64,000 bases of DNA from Martinezella tropici (GTDB taxonomy: Bacteria; Pseudomonadota; Alphaproteobacteria; Rhizobiales; Rhizobiaceae): positions 267,967-331,966 of the forward strand of contig JUHI01000007.1 of assembly GCA_000799755.1 (NCBI GenBank). The letters are read 5' to 3'. The translations under genes and the position numbers were made by a program. The notes under the pieces were generated by a model. The model was not told where the DNA came from. It worked only from the letters and a program-made list of their open reading frames with translations, and made no database searches. The first letter of the stretch is position 1. Every line of letters starts with the position of its first letter. Below, in pieces: positions 63,676 to 64,000 of this stretch.

Positions 63676-64000
63676 TGTCCGTCGTCGAATGATTTGAGAC
63701 TTTTTGGGCTCTGGAAGAATGGAGTTTCCGGCTCAGTTTGCGGGTTGATTTAAGCCGCTTTGGCCTGGTGGTTCAAGCGGCGCTGTCGGATAGTGTCTCG
63801 TTTGATCCTTTCACGTTCGAGCAGGATGGTCTGGCCGCGTCCGAAGTAGACGTCGGCCGGAGTGAGATTGTCGAGGCTCTCGTGGTATCGGCGATGATTG
63901 TAGTGCTCGACGAAGGCCGCGATCTGGGCTTCGAGGTCTTCCTGGAAGAAGTAGTTTTCCAAGAGGATGCGGTTCTTCAGCGTTTGGTGCCAACGCTCGA
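63676..64000 (-). mobile_element. IS3-family insertion sequence, left portion
   Basis: The element starts with TGTCCGTCGTCGAATGATTT, beginning with the TG dinucleotide of IS3-type ends, exactly where flagellin homology stops. It contains the 3' end of a transposase gene on the minus strand and runs off the window, so the other end and the target duplication cannot be seen. Confidence 0.85.
63750..64000 (-). CDS. IS3-family transposase OrfB, C-terminal part
   Basis: The frame is open from beyond 64000 to the stop at 63750-63752. It encodes ERWHQTLKNRILLENYFF, holding the last catalytic Glu of the DDE set in the usual integrase-core context, followed by EHYNHRRYHESLDNLTPAD, a hallmark of IS3-group transposases. 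The N-terminal part and OrfA are outside the window. Any start codon seen within the window is not the real one. Confidence 0.92.
   Translation of the reverse strand, partial: ERWHQTLKNRILLENYFFQEDLEAQIAAFVEHYNHRRYHESLDNLTPADVYFGRGQTILLERERIKRDTIRQRRLNHQAKAA

Larger units (their letters stand above)
57706..64000. mobile_element. Integrated mosaic region at tRNA-Arg (right end not in window)
   Basis: A tyrosine integrase directly follows a tRNA gene, then a large serine recombinase, an unknown gene, an interrupted flagellin and an IS element lie within 6 kb. By eye the DNA from about 61.2 kb on is lower in GC than the rest. No second copy of the tRNA 3' end occurs in the window, so the far boundary is not visible; the flagellin could already be ancestral chromosome. 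Confidence 0.55.

Noticed and set aside
57706..64000. Second copy of the tRNA-Arg 3' end (attR)
   Set aside because: I looked for the T arm/acceptor sequence downstream of the integrase and saw none before the window ends.
1..64000. CRISPR array or rRNA genes
   Set aside because: No regularly spaced direct repeats of suitable length and no rRNA-like sequence were seen. The only tandem repeats are the short ones listed.

Overview
The window looks like chromosome (or a chromosome-like replicon) of a Rhizobium/Agrobacterium-type alphaproteobacterium. The base composition is GC-rich. The gene order bdhA-xdhA-xdhB matches an operon known from Sinorhizobium, and a chvE-gguA-gguB-gguC sugar-uptake operon lies next to a gbpR-type regulator. 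Three copies of a Rhizobiaceae-type intergenic mosaic repeat and a rhizobial-type flagellin point the same way. Species cannot be fixed from the sequence alone.

Region 1 (1-9.9 kb): a truncated serine hydrolase, an unrecognised glycosyltransferase-like protein, glycerol kinase (glpK), and divergently bdhA-xdhA-xdhB (3-hydroxybutyrate dehydrogenase plus xanthine dehydrogenase), followed by a small protein and a GcvA-type LysR regulator. Region 2 (10-17.5 kb): a purine/urate catabolic supercluster. puuD-guaD-lldD are on the plus strand; puuE-uraD-[orphan HepT-like]-allA-uraH-metallophosphoesterase are on the minus strand. With xdhAB this covers guanine to xanthine to urate to allantoin to allantoate, and ureidoglycolate to glyoxylate. 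Allantoate amidohydrolase/allantoicase and xdhC are not in the window. Region 3 (17.6-35 kb): a DUF1045 protein with altered catalytic motifs, an FAD oxidoreductase facing the tRNA-modifying mnmD, an AraC/SDR pair, a large multi-PAS hybrid histidine kinase, a lone MttB-family methyltransferase, a DEAD-box helicase, and the three-gene circularly permuted ATP-grasp / alpha-E / transglutaminase cluster.

Region 4 (35-46 kb): RidA with three palindromic operators upstream, then a minus-strand operon chvE-gguA-gguB-gguC-aldehyde dehydrogenase-sugar-acid dehydratase. This operon probably imports L-arabinose/D-galactose and feeds the sugar acids to 2-oxoglutarate; gbpR is divergent. Region 5 (46-57.6 kb): iolG, several small regulators and acetyltransferases, a ClpP paralogue, and a ROK-family repressor divergent from a D-xylose-type ABC transporter (xylF-xylH-xylG), with a perfect operator palindrome at the promoter.

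Region 6 (57.7-64 kb): a mobile, mosaic region starting at tRNA-Arg(CCG). It holds a tyrosine integrase, a large serine recombinase, an unrecognised gene, and a flagellin gene cut near its 3' end by an IS3-family insertion sequence that runs off the window. The most unusual features are the HepT-like protein that has lost its catalytic histidine inside the purine operon, the DUF1045 protein that appears to have lost both HxT motifs, the operator triplet without an intact regulator, and the mutually exclusive hairpins upstream of the interrupted flagellin.
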